Notes under the pieces: model-generated
What the model was told of the DNA's origin: nothing
What the model saw: the letters and a program-made list of their open reading frames with translations, nothing else
The model's database searches: none
Assembly: GCA_016709445.1 (NCBI GenBank)
Contig: JADJMV010000011.1
Location: 124,001 to 188,000 of the forward strand
Source of the DNA: Phycisphaerales bacterium
Lineage (GTDB): Bacteria > Planctomycetota > Phycisphaerae > Phycisphaerales > UBA1924
Direction of reading: 5' to 3'
Length of the DNA stretch: 64,000 bases
Part shown: piece after piece, positions 8,111 through 17,022 of the stretch
How positions within the stretch are numbered: the stretch's first letter is position 1
Layout of the letters: the number at the start of each line of letters is the position of its first letter
Program-made: the position numbers and the translations under genes

Positions 8111-11100
8111 GCTTCGCCTCCGAGTCGCTGAAACTGCTCCGACGGGTGCTCGGCGGACGCGGCACACCCGCGCCCCACCCCGGGCGACCCCGTACGCTCG
8201 ACGGGCTCAGCGCGATCGCGTTGCTGGAGTCTCGCGTCTGCGATATCGCCGGCCTCGGGGCAGGCTACCCGTCGTCCCTGGCCGCCAGGGTCTGGGAATC
8301 CCAGCGAGGACAATCCCCCCTCAACGCGTTCGGAGCACCGATCAGCTCGATCTCCGCCGACGGGCCCCGCGGCGCGGTGGCGGCCGCCACCGGCGCGGCG
8401 ATCGGCGGCCGGCGGGCGACGGTATTTCTTTCCGGCCCGGATGTTGTGCAGTGTCGGGATCTTCTCGCGCAGGCCGCGGGACGCCGCGCTCCGGTCCTCA
8501 TCCACGTCGCGCTCCGCGCGACCTCTGGACATGCCCAGGCGCTCGGCTCGGGGCATGAGGCGTACCACGCCATCGCGGACCTGCCCTTCCCGCTCTTTCT
8601 TGCCCGCAACGTTCAGGAGGCGGTCGATATGGCGGTGATCGCGAGGCGGACCGCCGAACTGGCCCTGCTGCCCGCCGTCGTCGCCATGGATTCCGAGCAG
8701 ACCGCCCTCGCGCTGCAGGACGTTGCGATGCCCGAGGACCTACTGCTGCGGTCCTACCTCGGAGCGCCCGCGGACGCCCTTCCTCCCCCGACAAGGGCGC
8801 AGCGCCTGCTCTTTGGCGACACCAGGCGCCGCGTACCACGACTCTTCGACCTTGAGCGCCCCACCCTCCTGGGACCATTGCAGGGCCCGGAGGCGTGGGC
8901 TCTTGGAGCCGCCTCCGCCCGGGTGCTCCTCGACGCCGATCTCCATCGGCTCGCACGCGAAAGTGCCGACCTCTACGCCGCGCTGTCGGGTCGGCGGAGG
9001 GAGGGCCTCTGGCTCCACCGCGTGCAGGACGCCAAAGTCGTGCTCATTGCCCAGGGCTCGATGGTTGAGCATGCCGCGGCCGCCGCGGACTGGCTCCGCG
9101 AACGGGAGCGAGTCCGGGTCGGCGTGGTCGGCATCTCGCGGCTGACCCCACTTGATGCCGGCGTACTGGCCAAGACCCTCAAAGGCGTCCAGGTGGCATG
9201 CACCCTCGAGCGCGTCGAGCTCTCCGCGTTCCGCGATGGCCCCCTCGCCCAGGTGATCCGGAGCGTGCTGGAGCGGGCCGTCGAGAATGGCCGGTGCGCC
9301 CACGGTCTCCACCCGGATCTTCCCGCACTCGCCGGACACGAGATCCCCCGTGTCGTGACATGCTCCGCCGGCGCAGGCGGCAGTCCGGTCCGAGCCGCTG
9401 ACCTCGCCAAGCTGGTGCACGAACTCGCCTCGACCAAGGGCTCCACCTACGTGCTCGGGATCGACTTCGCCCGGCGCTCCAGTTCGCTCCCAAAGCACCA
9501 GGTGCTCCTCGACGCCATGCGCCGCGAGCTCAGCCTGCCGCAGGACCTCGGCGTGGTGGCGGAGACCTCTGAATCCACGATGGCAACCGGGGTCACAACG
9601 CTGCTGGTCGCCCGCGGCGCCGGGTCGGAGGACGAAGACCTCGCAGGAGAGTTGGGGACGCTCGCCCACGGCATATTCGGTGGACACGTCCGCTCTCGCC
9701 CGGCCGTGACCTGGCACCGACACGACGCCCCGTGTCTTGACCAGATCATGATCGCCCCCGGGGAGTTCTTTGACCCCGGCGACGGAACCCCGGCGCAGAT
9801 CGCCGTCTTCACCTCGGCCCCAAATCCGACTGCGATCGGACCGCTCCTCGCCCACGACGCGGTGCTTATCGCGCCCCAGGCACTGGCCGCGGCGCTGCGT
9901 CCTCTCCTACGGGATTCGCGCCGCCTCCGACTGCTTCCCGCCGGTGACCCCGGAACCCCCATGCTTGGGCGTGAGGCCCTGCTCGGCGCGGCGATGCGCG
10001 CCGCCGCGGAACGGATCCCAGGCGAGACGCCGACGAGCGGAACGGCCAAGGCTCGTCGCGAGGAATCCATGCCGGGATTGGATCAGCCAACGCGTCAGGC
10101 CCGCCTCGGGGCGTTCCTCGCCGGGTACGAGGGGGCCGGCGAAGAGGCCGCGACTGCCCCCAGCGAGGCCCACGCCCCGGAGGTGGAGGCCGTGGCGCCT
10201 CGCGAACTCCTCGAGATGGCGCGGGAATCGGGCGGCCTCGCCAGCCCGACACGCTTCTGGGACCACACCGGCTCGTTCTACCGAGGTGGAACGCTGGACG
10301 AACTCGTTCCCGAACCGGCTGCCGGATTCGGCGTCGTGCCGGCCCTCACGTCGATCATGCGCCGCGTGGGTGCCTCGAGCAGGCTTCTGCCCGCATTCGA
10401 TCCCGGTGCGTGCGACGGCCACCCTTCGCTCTGGATGTCATGCCCCGACGGATCGGCCGCACCCTTGGCCATCACGCCCCGCGAACTCCTCAGTGCGGGA
10501 ATCGACCTCGCCGCCCGCGCCGGGAGGCCGGCCGATGCGGTCCGGCCCCTGCTGCCCCAGCTCATCAAGGGCATCGCCAAGCTCGCGACCGAAGCGGCCC
10601 CGCCGACCACCGCCGGCGAACTGTTGCTCCTCGCGTTCGACCGGGTCGCCTCGAAGGTGGATGCCCCGGCAGAGCGCAAGGCGGCGATGCGGGAAGCACT
10701 CGACGCCGTCGTGGCCCGGATCGGCGCCTTGCCCGTTGCATTCACGGATGTCTTCTTCCGCGAGCCGGAGCGTGCCTCACCGGGCTCCGGAGCGCTGCTT
10801 TCCCTCGTCGTCAATCCCGACGCGTGCAAAGCCCCGGAGTTGCTGATCGCCCGTGGCTCCGGGCACGGCCTCATCGCCACCGAACGCACTCCGGCAGCCG
10901 AGGACCATGCCCGTTCGCTCTGGGCGTTGTGGCAGGAATTGCCGGATACCTCCGGAGCAATCATCGAGCGGGCACGCAAGGACGCCCGCGTCGGACCGCT
11001 CGCGGCAATCATGCTCTCCCGCCACTGCCTCCACGCGATGGCCCACGGGGAGGGCGCCGAAGCCGGGTCCGGCGCCAAGCTCGCCCTCCGGCAGGTCCTT

Positions 11101-11880
11101 GCCGTCGCCGAGTTTCACCACCAGCCGAGAGCACAGAAGCTGCTTGACGACGTCAGCGGCCTGCAAGCCAAAATCGCCGAGCGGATCCGGAGCCTGCTCG
11201 CCGCGGCACTCCCGACCTCCGATCTCGACGCCCTCGCGGAGGGCCTCCAAACCCTTGGCCGCGGTGACATCGAGCTGGCGACGCTCTCTTCGAGGATCGA
11301 GTCGGCGGTGGGGAGCGGTCACGTCGACGGCGAACTGCTAACGGGTTTGGTCGGCATCGCGCGCGGCCTCGCCGACCTGCAGTGGAAGATTCGCTCGGGT
11401 CCCATGGGCCTCGGCCGGGCCCGCCTCGGCCTCACCATCGCCTCCGGCGCCGTCGCCGAGTGGGCGGGAGCCTTTCCTTACAACCCATTCCTGGTTCCCA
11501 CCGTGATCGATGCCTGCGACCAGGCCGCACCCCTGGCGAGGGGCGCGCTCGAGGCATGCCTGCACGAGGTGCTCGACGGCTTCCGAACGATTCGCGTTGC
11601 GAAGACCCTGCTCGAACGACCCGCCGAGGCGCCGCACGCCGCCGCACGTTTGGAAGGACTGACCTACGCCGACCTGACCGCCGCCGAGCGCGAGGTGGTC
11701 CCACCGATGCTGGTGGTCGGCGACGGTCAATCGCTCGGCTCCCGCGGGCTCGCGCAATTGGTCTGGCTCCTCGATGCCGACCTGCCGGTCAAGGTCGTGA
11801 TTCTGAGCGACGCCGGCGGCCGTGCCGATGGCACTCAGCCTCGACGCCCAGGGGTCGTACCCGCCGGCGCAGCGTTATGA
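8104..11880 (+). CDS. Giant PFOR-like protein lacking cofactor and Fe-S residues (N-terminal part)
   Basis: The fold order of pyruvate:ferredoxin oxidoreductase is recognisable: domain I (about 30-250), domain II (about 310-400), a gamma-like domain III (about 440-640), the domain V region with WDHTGSFYRGG (about 720) and FDPGACDGHPSLWMSCP (about 765-785), and a ThDP domain with VVGDGQSLG (about 1203). Key residues are missing. YPITP is YPSS (55-58), the SEGG glutamate is SADG (84-87), two of four cysteines are lost in the first ferredoxin motif and three of four in the second (CKAPELLIARG), and the CxxC near residue 982 is gone. Start GTG 8104 with GGGAGA upstream, overlapping the rnfB remnant. 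The proper frame leaves this one near 11820. Probably a non-catalytic scaffold. Confidence 0.75.
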   Translation: MTSFASESLKLLRRVLGGRGTPAPHPGRPRTLDGLSAIALLESRVCDIAGLGAGYPSSLAARVWESQRGQSPLNAFGAPISSISADGPRGAVAAATGAAIGGRRATVFLSGPDVVQCRDLLAQAAGRRAPVLIHVALRATSGHAQALGSGHEAYHAIADLPFPLFLARNVQEAVDMAVIARRTAELALLPAVVAMDSEQTALALQDVAMPEDLLLRSYLGAPADALPPPTRAQRLLFGDTRRRVPRLFDLERPTLLGPLQGPEAWALGAASARVLLDADLHRLARESADLYAALSGRRREGLWLHRVQDAKVVLIAQGSMVEHAAAAADWLRERERVRVGVVGISRLTPLDAGVLAKTLKGVQVACTLERVELSAFRDGPLAQVIRSVLERAVENGRCAHGLHPDLPALAGHEIPRVVTCSAGAGGSPVRAADLAKLVHELASTKGSTYVLGIDFARRSSSLPKHQVLLDAMRRELSLPQDLGVVAETSESTMATGVTTLLVARGAGSEDEDLAGELGTLAHGIFGGHVRSRPAVTWHRHDAPCLDQIMIAPGEFFDPGDGTPAQIAVFTSAPNPTAIGPLLAHDAVLIAPQALAAALRPLLRDSRRLRLLPAGDPGTPMLGREALLGAAMRAAAERIPGETPTSGTAKARREESMPGLDQPTRQARLGAFLAGYEGAGEEAATAPSEAHAPEVEAVAPRELLEMARESGGLASPTRFWDHTGSFYRGGTLDELVPEPAAGFGVVPALTSIMRRVGASSRLLPAFDPGACDGHPSLWMSCPDGSAAPLAITPRELLSAGIDLAARAGRPADAVRPLLPQLIKGIAKLATEAAPPTTAGELLLLAFDRVASKVDAPAERKAAMREALDAVVARIGALPVAFTDVFFREPERASPGSGALLSLVVNPDACKAPELLIARGSGHGLIATERTPAAEDHARSLWALWQELPDTSGAIIERARKDARVGPLAAIMLSRHCLHAMAHGEGAEAGSGAKLALRQVLAVAEFHHQPRAQKLLDDVSGLQAKIAERIRSLLAAALPTSDLDALAEGLQTLGRGDIELATLSSRIESAVGSGHVDGELLTGLVGIARGLADLQWKIRSGPMGLGRARLGLTIASGAVAEWAGAFPYNPFLVPTVIDACDQAAPLARGALEACLHEVLDGFRTIRVAKTLLERPAEAPHAAARLEGLTYADLTAAEREVVPPMLVVGDGQSLGSRGLAQLVWLLDADLPVKVVILSDAGGRADGTQPRRPGVVPAGAAL

Positions 11881-12664
11881 CACCGCGTTGCTGGCGACGC
11901 TCGCCCGCCGAGCGGTGGTCGCCCAGGTCTCCATCGCCTACCCGGATCACTTCTTCGAGAGTGTCGAGCGAGCGATAGCCTTCCCGGGGCCCGCGCTCGT
12001 CCAGATCCATGCGCCGAGCCCGGAGCGCCACGGGTTCGACACCGCGGCGCTCTTCGAGCAGGCGGCGATGGCGGTCCGCTCGCGGGCCTGGCCGATTTTC
12101 AGCTTCGACCCCTCACGTCCGGGCGTGTTCGGCTCATGCCTTGATATCTCACAGAATCCCGACCCGGCGGCGCCCTGGGTCACCGACGAGCGCGGCTCGC
12201 CGATCACCCCGGTGCACTGGGCCATGACAGAGCGCCGGTTCGAGGCCCAATTCCTCCCTCTCGATGCCGCCGCCCCGGCCCCCACCGCTCCCGCGGCCTT
12301 CCTGGATCCGGCCTGCGTCGGGCGCGAGAACCTCACCCTAAGCCTCGATTGTGAGAGCGCCGGAAGCCGGGTGCGCCGACGCATCAGCGCCGCGCTCGCG
12401 TCGGATGCGCTTGATCGAACCCGGTTATGGAGAACGCTGCAGGAGCTGAGCGGCGCCGTGACGCCGTTCACAGAACGGGTCCGCGCCGAAGTGGAAGCGA
12501 CTGTCGCCCGTTCCCACGATGACGAGATCGATCGACTCCGGGCCGACCACGAAGCGCAGCTCCGCGAGCTCCGGGAGAGGTACGACGCCGAGGCCGCCGA
12601 TCGCGTCACTGCCCGCCTCATGACACTCGCCGGGTACCCCGACGGCGCGGGAGTCCGTGGATGA
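11822..12664 (+). CDS. C-terminal part of the giant PFOR-like protein (other side of a frameshift)
   Basis: This frame continues the PFOR ThDP domain that the upstream frame abandons. The join SDAGGRADG followed by MALSLDAQGSYPP, then RRAVVAQVSIAYPDHFFESVERA and ALVQIHAPSP, matches the order in PFOR domain VI. A further module of about 110 residues ends in a coiled coil (WRTLQELSGAV to about residue 270) that also occurs in the protein at 4872-7400. GTG at 11822 could start an independent product, but no ribosome site is evident, so a single protein of about 1520 residues split by an indel is more likely. Its TGA overlaps the rnfC ATG (ATGA at 12661), indicating translational coupling. Confidence 0.7.
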   Translation: MPMALSLDAQGSYPPAQRYDTALLATLARRAVVAQVSIAYPDHFFESVERAIAFPGPALVQIHAPSPERHGFDTAALFEQAAMAVRSRAWPIFSFDPSRPGVFGSCLDISQNPDPAAPWVTDERGSPITPVHWAMTERRFEAQFLPLDAAAPAPTAPAAFLDPACVGRENLTLSLDCESAGSRVRRRISAALASDALDRTRLWRTLQELSGAVTPFTERVRAEVEATVARSHDDEIDRLRADHEAQLRELRERYDAEAADRVTARLMTLAGYPDGAGVRG

Positions 12665-13935
12665 CCCCGCTCCCGCTCCAGAGGTCCTTCCGGCACGGCG
12701 TTCACCCGGCCGAGCACAAGGAGGCGACCGAGCACCTCCCACTCGAACGGATGCCCTTCGTCGATCGTTATGTGCTGCCTCTAGGACAGCACATCGGCGC
12801 GCCCTGCCGGGCGGTTGTCCGCGCGGGCGATCGCGTCCGAAGGGGCCAACTGATCGCCGAACCCGGGGGGTTCGTTTCGATCGGCCTGCACAGCCCCGTG
12901 TCCGGCCGGGTCCTCGACGTCGGTCCTCACCGTCACCCCAACGGGCAACTCGTCGCCGCGATCCGAATCGAGGCCGACCCCTATTCGTCGCAACAGATTA
13001 CGCCCGGCCCCACGGCCGATCCGGCCTCGCTGGGGCTCGACGAGTTCCTCTCCCACGTCCAACTGGCCGGCCTCGTCGGGCTCGGCGGCGCGGCGTTCCC
13101 GAGTCACGTCAAGTACAAGCTCCCGGAGGGGAAGGCCTGCGAGCGGCTCTTGATCAATGGGTGCGAGTGCGAGCCCTACCTGACGTGCGATCACCGGGTC
13201 ATGGTCGAACGCCCAGAGGCGGTGGTCCGGGGAGTCGAGCTCCTCGCCGAGCGCCTCGGCGCCGCATCCTCCTGGATCGGCGTTGAGATGAACAAGCCCG
13301 ACGGGTTCGATGCCCTGAGCAGGTGTGTGCCCGCCGGTGCAACGATCAACATCAGCCCGCTCTCGGTCAAGTATCCCCAGGGTGCCGAGAAGATGCTCAT
13401 CGAGGCGCTCTTCGGAGAGGAGGTCCCGGCCGGCAAGCTCCCGATCGACCTGGGCATCGTCGTGAACAACGTCGCCACCATGGCGAGCTTGGCCGATTCA
13501 TTCGATCGCGGGATACCCCTCATCGAGCGGGCGTTGACGGTGGCCGGGCCGGGCGTGGATCGCCCGGCCAATCTCATCGTCCCCATCGGCACGCCGATCC
13601 GCGACGTGCTGGCGCATTGCGGCATCAATCAGGCAACCCGCCAGGTCGTGATGGGTGGCCCCATGATGGGCATGCCGCTGGCGACGCTCGACGCACCGGT
13701 GCTGAAGGGCACGAGCGGTCTGCTCGCCTTCACCGAAGACATCGTCAACCACCCAACGGAATATGCATGCGTGCGAGCGCGTGCGGGACGCTATGAAGAC
13801 CTCGAGAAAAGTTACGTCATGGATTGCATGGAGTGCGGCGCCTGCACTTACACCTGCCCCTCGGGCGTGCCCATCGTGCACCTGATCCGGGCCGCGAAGC
13901 TCACGATCCGGCAGAAGAAGGCCAACAAGGCATGA
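12661..13935 (+). CDS. rnfC: Rnf complex subunit C, lacking its first [4Fe-4S] motif
   Basis: RnfC is the peripheral NAD(H)- and FMN-binding subunit of Rnf. Seen: the N-terminal GVHPAEHKE and QHIGAPCRAVVRAGDRVRRG barrel region, the nucleotide/FMN region GLGGAAFPSHVKYKLPEG, INGCECEPYLTCDHRVM, and a SLBB-like stretch. At the C-terminus only one cluster motif is present, MDCMECGACTYTCPSGVP (about 387-404). The first should precede it, but the sequence passes from EYACVRA directly to RAGRYEDLEKSYV, as if about 20 residues were removed in frame. At 424 residues it is a little short for RnfC (about 440 or more). Overlaps rnfD by ATGA. Confidence 0.9.
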   Translation: MTPLPLQRSFRHGVHPAEHKEATEHLPLERMPFVDRYVLPLGQHIGAPCRAVVRAGDRVRRGQLIAEPGGFVSIGLHSPVSGRVLDVGPHRHPNGQLVAAIRIEADPYSSQQITPGPTADPASLGLDEFLSHVQLAGLVGLGGAAFPSHVKYKLPEGKACERLLINGCECEPYLTCDHRVMVERPEAVVRGVELLAERLGAASSWIGVEMNKPDGFDALSRCVPAGATINISPLSVKYPQGAEKMLIEALFGEEVPAGKLPIDLGIVVNNVATMASLADSFDRGIPLIERALTVAGPGVDRPANLIVPIGTPIRDVLAHCGINQATRQVVMGGPMMGMPLATLDAPVLKGTSGLLAFTEDIVNHPTEYACVRARAGRYEDLEKSYVMDCMECGACTYTCPSGVPIVHLIRAAKLTIRQKKANKA

Positions 13936-14951
13936 CGCCCCGTGATCCCCATCTCCTCCTCCAGGCCGCCCCGTTCCTGCGCCGGGGGATCACCACCCCG
14001 CGCCTCATGACCGAGGTGGTGATCGGTCTCGGCCCGGTCGTGCTGGCTGCGTGCTACTACTTTGGGCTCAGCGCCCTGCTCGTCCTCGCGGCGACCTCAG
14101 CCGGCGCCGTCGCGGCGGAGGTCGCCCTCGGATCGGCCCGGCCGCGCGGCGCCTCGATCCGAGACGGCAGTGCCATCCTGACGGGTCTCGTCCTCGGCCT
14201 GACGCTCCCACCCGGGATCCCTTTGTGGATGGCTTGCATTGGGGGACTGGTTGCCGTCGGACTGGGGAAGCTTCCCTTTGGGGGGCTCGGTCAGAACCTC
14301 TTCAATCCCGCGCTCATCGGGCGCGCATTCCTCCAGGCGGCATTCCCGGGCGCTCTGACCTCCTGGACCAGCCAGGCGGGCCCATCCTCATTCTTCCATG
14401 TCCATCCCTCGAGCCTTGCCCTCCCGTTCATGCAGGCCGCACCCGATGCCCTGGCGAGCGCCACCCCGTTGGGCATGATGAAATTCGAGCACCACGCAAC
14501 CGCCTTCAGCGACTTGCTCCTCGGGAATACGTCGGGCTCCCTGGGCGAGACCTGCGGCCTCGTCATCCTGATCTGCGGCATCGTCATGGCAATCCGACGC
14601 GTCTTCGACTGGCGGATCCCGGTGTGCATCCTGCTGACTGTTCTCGCGGTGTCGGGAGCTATCTGGGCATTCGGGCAGGGGAGATACCCCTCACCCTGGT
14701 TCATGCTCGGATCGGGCGGCCTGCTGCTCGGCGCGATCTACATGGCCACGGACCCGGTGACATCTCCCATGAGCCCGCGCGGAGCGTGGATCTTTGGGGC
14801 CGGCGTGGGCGTGCTGGTGGTGCTGATCCGTTTGTGGGGCGGACTACCGGAGGGGGTCATGTACGCGATCCTGCTGATGAACGCGGCAACACCCCTCATC
14901 GACCGCGTGAGCCAGCCCCGTCCCCTCGGCCGAGGGAGGGCGGTGGCATGA
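13932..14951 (+). CDS. rnfD: Rnf complex subunit D (membrane, FMN-binding)
   Basis: An integral membrane subunit with covalently bound FMN. The 339-residue protein shows about eight hydrophobic helices, the early motif RDGSAILTGLVLGLTLPP, FGGLGQNLFNPALIGRAFL, and the flavinylation site PDALASATPLG (about 171-181), whose Thr carries FMN through ApbE in this family. YPSPWFMLGSGGLLLGAIYMATDPVTSP is also typical. ATG 13932 overlaps the rnfC stop; a longer upstream extension exists in this frame but would lie inside rnfC. The end overlaps rnfG by ATGA at 14948. Confidence 0.93.
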   Translation: MTPRDPHLLLQAAPFLRRGITTPRLMTEVVIGLGPVVLAACYYFGLSALLVLAATSAGAVAAEVALGSARPRGASIRDGSAILTGLVLGLTLPPGIPLWMACIGGLVAVGLGKLPFGGLGQNLFNPALIGRAFLQAAFPGALTSWTSQAGPSSFFHVHPSSLALPFMQAAPDALASATPLGMMKFEHHATAFSDLLLGNTSGSLGETCGLVILICGIVMAIRRVFDWRIPVCILLTVLAVSGAIWAFGQGRYPSPWFMLGSGGLLLGAIYMATDPVTSPMSPRGAWIFGAGVGVLVVLIRLWGGLPEGVMYAILLMNAATPLIDRVSQPRPLGRGRAVA

Positions 14952-15631
14952 GCACCCAGGTCGAACTCACCGTCGGCGGGCCGAAGCCCACGAGCAGCGC
15001 CCGTCTCGTCGCGACACTCTCGATCGCGGGGATGCTGTCCGGATTCCTGCTTGCGGCCTCCTACCAGGTGACCAAGCCGATCATCGACGCCAACCAGGCC
15101 CGGGAGCTCCGCGAGAGCGTCTATAAGGTGGTCCCCGGCTCGACCTCGGTCCAACGCCTCGTGTACCGCGAGGGCGCGTTGCTCCCGATCGATGAAACCG
15201 AGAAGACCGGCGAACCGGTTGTCTTCGCGGCGTACGACGCGGCGGGCCGGTTCTGCGGGTATGGCGTAGTGAACGAGGGAGCCGGCTTCGCCGACCAGGT
15301 TCGGCTCATCTACGGCTTCGACCCGGCGAGCAAGAAGATCCTGGGCATGAAGGTGCTGGCGAGCAAAGAGACGCCCGGCCTGGGAGACAAAATCACCAAG
15401 GATGCCAAGTTCATCGCCAACTTTGACTCGCTCTCGATCGCAACCCCGGTCGTCGTGGTGAAGGGCGGACGCAACGCCGACAATCAGGTGGACGCCATCA
15501 CGGGCGCCACGATCTCCTCCAAGGCCGTCGTGCGCATCGTCAACGAAGCCAACACCTTCTGGTCCGGCAAGCTCCCGCCTCCGGGGGCCGAACCGCCACC
15601 ACCGACCAGATCAGAGGGAGGAACGCCATGA
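14948..15631 (+). CDS. rnfG: Rnf complex subunit G (FMN-carrying)
   Basis: RnfG carries a second covalent FMN on the outer membrane face. The 227 residues have one N-terminal membrane helix (about 20-42), then an FMN_bind domain with ASKETPGLGDKI and the attachment motif DAITGATISSKAV (about 181-193), whose second Thr is the expected site. The C-terminus is proline-rich (PPPGAEPPPPTRS). The ATG start overlaps the rnfD stop and its TGA overlaps the rnfE ATG, so translation is coupled. Nothing appears missing, unlike rnfB and rnfC. Confidence 0.93.
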   Translation: MSTQVELTVGGPKPTSSARLVATLSIAGMLSGFLLAASYQVTKPIIDANQARELRESVYKVVPGSTSVQRLVYREGALLPIDETEKTGEPVVFAAYDAAGRFCGYGVVNEGAGFADQVRLIYGFDPASKKILGMKVLASKETPGLGDKITKDAKFIANFDSLSIATPVVVVKGGRNADNQVDAITGATISSKAVVRIVNEANTFWSGKLPPPGAEPPPPTRSEGGTP

Positions 15632-16266
15632 GCGCCGCGCCGACGCAGCAGGGACGGCTCGCCACGGAGTTCGCCAAGGGAGTCTGGAAGGAGAACCCTG
15701 TATTCGTCCAGGTGCTCGGGATGTGCCCCACCCTGGCCGTCACGAACTCGGTCGCGAACGCGATCGCGATGGGCGTAGCCACATTCTTCGTGCTCGTCGG
15801 ATCGAGCTTTCTGGTCTCGCTGCTGCGGAAGCTGATCCCCCGCGAGATCCGGATCAGCACCTACATCATCATCATCGCGACGTTTGTCACGCTCGCCGAC
15901 TCGGCGCTCGAGGCCCTCGTGCCGGCCGTCCACCATGAGCTGGGGGCGTTCATCGCGCTCATCGTCGTGAACTGCATCATCCTGGGACGACAGGAGGCCT
16001 TCGCCGCGAAGAACCCGCCACTACTCGCCATCGCCGACGCCGCGGGGATGGGGCTGGGGTTCTGCATCGCCCTGCTGTGCCTGGGCGGCACCCGCGAGAT
16101 CCTCGGCTCCGGGTCCTTCCTCGGCGTCAGCCTCTTCGGCCCCCACTTCGAGCCCTGGGTCATCATGATCCTGCCGCCAGGCGGGTTTTTCATGCTCGGC
16201 ACGGCGCTGATGCTCTTCGCCTGGATGAAGCAGCGCCGCGCCGCTCGCGATGGAGCACTGGCATGA
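15628..16266 (+). CDS. rnfE: Rnf complex subunit E (membrane)
   Basis: RnfE and RnfA are homologous six-helix membrane subunits that together hold an intramembrane [2Fe-2S] centre. The 212-residue protein shows the first Cys motif VLGMCPTLAVTNS and the second VVNCIILGRQEAF, both conserved positions, with about six hydrophobic helices. GAGGGAGGAACGCC precedes the ATG, a strong ribosome site. Its stop overlaps the rnfA start. Normal family length (about 200-235). Confidence 0.93.
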   Translation: MSAAPTQQGRLATEFAKGVWKENPVFVQVLGMCPTLAVTNSVANAIAMGVATFFVLVGSSFLVSLLRKLIPREIRISTYIIIIATFVTLADSALEALVPAVHHELGAFIALIVVNCIILGRQEAFAAKNPPLLAIADAAGMGLGFCIALLCLGGTREILGSGSFLGVSLFGPHFEPWVIMILPPGGFFMLGTALMLFAWMKQRRAARDGALA

Positions 16267-16841
16267 ACGAGCTGTTCTGGATCTTTATCAGCTCCCTGCT
16301 CGTCAACAACTTCACCCTGTACTATTTCCTGGGACTCTGCCCGTTCTTCGGCGTCTCGGGCCGGCTGACGGTCGCCCTCCGACTGGGCGTCGCCACCGTC
16401 TTCGTGATGGTGATCACCTCGCTGTGCGCCACCGCGCTCAACGCGTTCGTGCTCCCGCACGCCCCCTATCTCCGTCTCATCAGCTTCATCGTGGTCATCG
16501 CCTCCACGGTGCAGTTCGTCGAGATGGCCATCAAGAAGCTCAGCCCCATGCTCTTCCGGGCGCTCGGGATCTACCTGCCGCTCATCACGACCAATTGCGC
16601 CATCCTCTTCCTTGCACTCACCCAGACCAGCAGGGAATACACGCTCCTCCAAGGTCTCGCGTTCGCCCTCGGCGGCGGAGGCGGACTCACCCTCGCCCTC
16701 GTCCTCATGGCCTCGATCCGCGAATCCGCCGAACTCTCCACGATCCCCGCGGTGCTCAAGGGGACCGCCGTCAATATGTTTATCGCCGGTATGCTCTCCC
16801 TGGCGTTCATGGGCTTTGCCGGCCTCTTCTCGGCGTCCTGA
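16263..16841 (+). CDS. rnfA: Rnf complex subunit A (membrane)
   Basis: Six-helix membrane subunit paired with RnfE. In 192 residues the conserved LLVNNFTLYYFLGLCPFFG (Cys about 27) and LITTNCAILF (Cys about 113) are visible; both cysteines are the expected [2Fe-2S] ligands. LAFALGGGGGLTLALVLMASIRE is typical of the family. Start ATG 16263 overlaps the rnfE stop. The order B-(PFOR-like)-C-D-G-E-A is the familiar Rnf order with one large insertion between B and C. Confidence 0.93.
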   Translation: MNELFWIFISSLLVNNFTLYYFLGLCPFFGVSGRLTVALRLGVATVFVMVITSLCATALNAFVLPHAPYLRLISFIVVIASTVQFVEMAIKKLSPMLFRALGIYLPLITTNCAILFLALTQTSREYTLLQGLAFALGGGGGLTLALVLMASIRESAELSTIPAVLKGTAVNMFIAGMLSLAFMGFAGLFSAS

Positions 16842-16854
16842 AACAGAGGGCCTC

Positions 16855-17022
16855 ATGCTCCAAACCCTGCTCGGCGCCATCTCTCTCGCCGCGATCTGCG
16901 CCCTCTGGGGGCTCTGGCAACGCTTCGCCGACCGGGTCGACCCCAGGGCCGCCAGCGACAGGCGGGCGGGAGGCCGTTGCTGCGTGCCCCACCCCCCGAC
17001 GCACGGGAATGCCGCTCCGTGA
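16855..17022 (+). CDS. Tiny membrane protein with a CC motif, between rnfA and apbE
   Basis: A 55-residue frame opens at ATG 16855, preceded by ACAGAGGGCCTC, and ends in TGA overlapping the apbE GTG (GTGA, 17019-17022). It has one N-terminal membrane helix (LLGAISLAAICALWGLW) and a short tail with DRRAGGRCCVPHP. Position, single helix and vicinal cysteines recall NqrM, the small maturation factor found with Na+-NQR, but there is no clear sequence match and I do not name it. The double overlap/coupling pattern argues that it is a real gene. A helper in assembling the Rnf Fe-S centre is an inference. Confidence 0.55.
   Translation: MLQTLLGAISLAAICALWGLWQRFADRVDPRAASDRRAGGRCCVPHPPTHGNAAP

Noticed and set aside
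13932..16841. Na+-NQR rather than Rnf
   Set aside because: rnfB, ferredoxin-type RnfC and the order C-D-G-E-A are Rnf features; no NqrF-like gene is present.
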